A stretch of 43,688 nucleotides of DNA, taken from assembly GCA_009782875.1 (NCBI GenBank), contig WRIE01000023.1:1-43688 (forward strand), in the 5' to 3' direction. Every line of letters starts with the position of its first letter. The first letter of the stretch is position 1. The DNA comes from Eubacteriaceae bacterium (GTDB lineage Bacteria; Bacillota; Clostridia; Eubacteriales; Anaerofustaceae). This document shows positions 42,525 to 43,688 of this stretch, in pieces. The notes under the pieces were generated by a model. That model ran no database searches. It had not been told where the DNA came from and saw only the letters and a program-made list of their open reading frames with translations. Made by a program: the position numbers and the translations under genes.

Positions 42525-42812
42525 ATGTTTAATGGAAATGCCCAGAACCCGCCTTCCGGAACGGGAAGCAAAGACATGGCAAAAGAGCGGCTCAAGAGCA
42601 TTCTGATGCGCGACCGTGTTGATATTTCTAGGGACATGCTTGAGTCTTTGAAATCAGAGCTAGTGGCGACTGCGAAAGAGTACTTTGTGGTCAAGGAAAA
42701 CGGCTGCGAGGTCTATTTGACACGGATGAAAAAAAGCGCCCTTGACGAAAACGACACGGTGCTGGTGTGCCTTGTGCCAATCTCTAAGAGCAAAACAAAA
42801 ATAATGGTTTAG
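42525..42812 (+). CDS. minE: cell division topological specificity factor MinE
   Basis: Stimulates MinD ATPase and drives pole-to-pole patterning. The anti-MinCD part reads SKDMAKERLKSILMRDRVDI, followed by the topological domain (LESLKSELVATAKEYFVVKE, LTRMKKSALDENDTVLVCLV). 95 residues is typical. TTAGGAGC lies about 9 bases before the ATG. It shares a transcript with minD. The N-terminus has a short extra Asn/Pro/Gly stretch. Confidence 0.9.
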   Translation: MFNGNAQNPPSGTGSKDMAKERLKSILMRDRVDISRDMLESLKSELVATAKEYFVVKENGCEVYLTRMKKSALDENDTVLVCLVPISKSKTKIMV

Positions 42813-42871
42813 TTGATCACGCTTTATTGTGAAGCGCGGTCATTTGGCACGCAGGTGTGCCATTTCGATAG

Positions 42872-42894
42872 ACCGGGGACGAGCCGTCCCCGGT
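42872..42894. repeat. 10-bp perfect hairpin after minE
   Basis: ACCGGGGACG and CGTCCCCGGT are perfect reverse complements around a 3-base loop (AGC), 60 bases after the minE stop. Only two T follow on the plus strand, so it is at most a weak or factor-assisted terminator. Confidence 0.6.
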
Positions 42895-43353
42895 TTGAAC
42901 TGCCGGCATTGCAGCATTGGGCACTATTCTTCAAGACAGGCAAATATTTGTCCACTCCGTGCCTATCTTCGCCTTGCATTACGCTACAGGGCAAACATCA
43001 TTCCTTTCAAACTACTGCTATCCATATTTGATCCTCATTTTGGCAAACCGTTCATAGTTAAGCTCTATCGGCATGGTCTTCATTCCCGCCTCTATCACCT
43101 CTATCCAGCCTCAGTATCTCCATGGGCTTTCAAAGCAAACTTTTTTCATTTTTTCGTGCAAGCACAAACACTTAGAATTTTTTGTCACGAAATCTTAAAA
43201 TGAGAACTCTCCTCCTGTATATCGAGTGTCTCTTTGGCATATAGTTATACCCTTTTCGTTATACCGGTTATTAGGATGTGATTGTAGTATAATGATGGTG
43301 TCCCATTCTCCGTGGAATTTGATATCCATCCACTTTAAAGGCAAATTATATTT
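42895..43353. other. no gene seen before the IS256 remnant
   Basis: About 460 bases without a supportable gene. The right part, from about 43,200, may belong to the terminal region of the IS256-type element, since its transposase stop is at 43354, but I could not identify an inverted repeat without the other end. Confidence 0.4.
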
Positions 43354-43687
43354 TTAAGCTATACTTGTAGACTTTATTTTTTTATCGGTCTCACGTTCAA
43401 GTGCTATAATAAGGGAAGGGATTTGCTTGTAACCTTTAATGCGCCTGAATCCCCTCTCTGCTTCAATGAACCCTGCGGCTGCCTGCCTAAGGGCTGTCTC
43501 GCCATTATTGAAATTGGATACCCTCCGTATAACTCCAGCGCAAGACGAGTTCGCCGGCTCGATCAGGTTTGTAGAGCATACAGCCGCCCTCGGCAGCCCT
43601 GGGATTTCCAGGCGCGCCACTGCCAAGGTTTCCTCCATGCCTTCGCGCAGGCTTGCAGCGGCTGCGGGGTATCTCATTTCAAGATAA
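43354..43687 (-). CDS. IS256-family transposase, C-terminal part
   Basis: The frame runs in from the right edge and stops at 43354. It reads EMRYPAAAASLREGMEETLA, VARLEIPGLPRAAVCSTNLI, EPANSSCAGVIRRVSNFNNG, and AAGFIEAERGFRRIKGYKQI with PSLIIALE. This is the C-terminal part of IS256 Mutator-type transposases (compare PxAAASLREGLEETL, STNPIES, AAG.LEAE..FRR.KGY). The usual STNPIES reads STNLIEP, which may mean decay. Only about 110 residues are inside the window. Confidence 0.85.
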   Translation of the reverse strand, partial: YLEMRYPAAAASLREGMEETLAVARLEIPGLPRAAVCSTNLIEPANSSCAGVIRRVSNFNNGETALRQAAAGFIEAERGFRRIKGYKQIPSLIIALERETDKKIKSTSIA

Positions 43688-43688
43688 G

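Noticed and set aside
1..43688. CRISPR arrays, tRNA or rRNA genes
   Set aside because: I looked for regular repeats and for tRNA arms on both strands and found none apart from the tRNA-like part of tmRNA.

Overview
The window reads as a chromosomal segment of an anaerobic, endospore-forming member of the Clostridia (Bacillota). The evidence is the gene content: a three-subunit [FeFe] hydrogenase of the NADH-linked type, the sporulation pair yabP-yabQ, a BofC-like protein, mini-RNase III, a divIC-type septum gene, a zinc-finger L33 and strong AGGAGG-type ribosome sites. Nothing in the sequence itself fixes the genus.

Layout. 1-1.5 kb: a decayed SH3-like stub with its terminator, then tmRNA (ssrA) and smpB on the minus strand. 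1.5-3.5 kb: a 59-codon gene and an orphan N6-adenine DNA methyltransferase. 3.5-4.5 kb: AT-rich and almost gene-free. 4.5-8 kb: a TetR-type regulator facing a metNIQ-type methionine ABC importer. 8.2-16 kb: a secreted transglutaminase-like protein, a YihY membrane protein, yabP-yabQ, a degenerate GGDEF protein, a BofC-like protein, trpS and a CPBP membrane protease. 16.2-19.6 kb: the rpmG-secE-nusG-rplK-rplA-(L10 leader)-rplJ-rplL operon, closed by a terminator, with no rpoB behind it. 19.8-22.8 kb: an acyl-CoA synthetase with a long, structured leader, then tatD and divIC. 23-24 kb: an orphan C5-cytosine methyltransferase.

24-27 kb is a graveyard of a mobile element: scrambled, frameshifted pieces of a DnaB-like helicase, other coding-like fragments and three striking inverted repeats. 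27.2-30.7 kb holds hydC-hydB-hydA with a clear promoter and terminator. 30.8-33.7 kb is again accessory and decayed: an AAA/DUF4143 ATPase with an internal deletion, an IS66 piece, and a frameshifted HTH plus HipA-like kinase pair. 33.8-38.2 kb is a tight cysS-mrnC-dnaX-ybaB-recR operon. 38.3-39.1 kb is an IS607-type serine recombinase whose tnpB seems reduced to a structured stub. Then come an APH-type kinase, ispF, minD-minE and, at the right edge, the end of an IS256-family transposase.

How the parts fit: most genes are housekeeping (ribosome rescue, ribosomal stalk, protein export, DNA replication and repair, cell division, isoprenoid and methionine supply). The hydrogenase can dispose of fermentation electrons as H2. 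The least explained items are the acyl-CoA synthetase leader (promoter, 33-codon upstream ORF, two hairpins with U-tracts), the tnpB-less IS607 element with its hairpin-rich tail, the methionine-importer leader with a terminator between two near-identical TTGACAT elements, and the perfect palindromes near 24.7-25.0 kb. I found no CRISPR array, no tRNA and no convincing new defence system.
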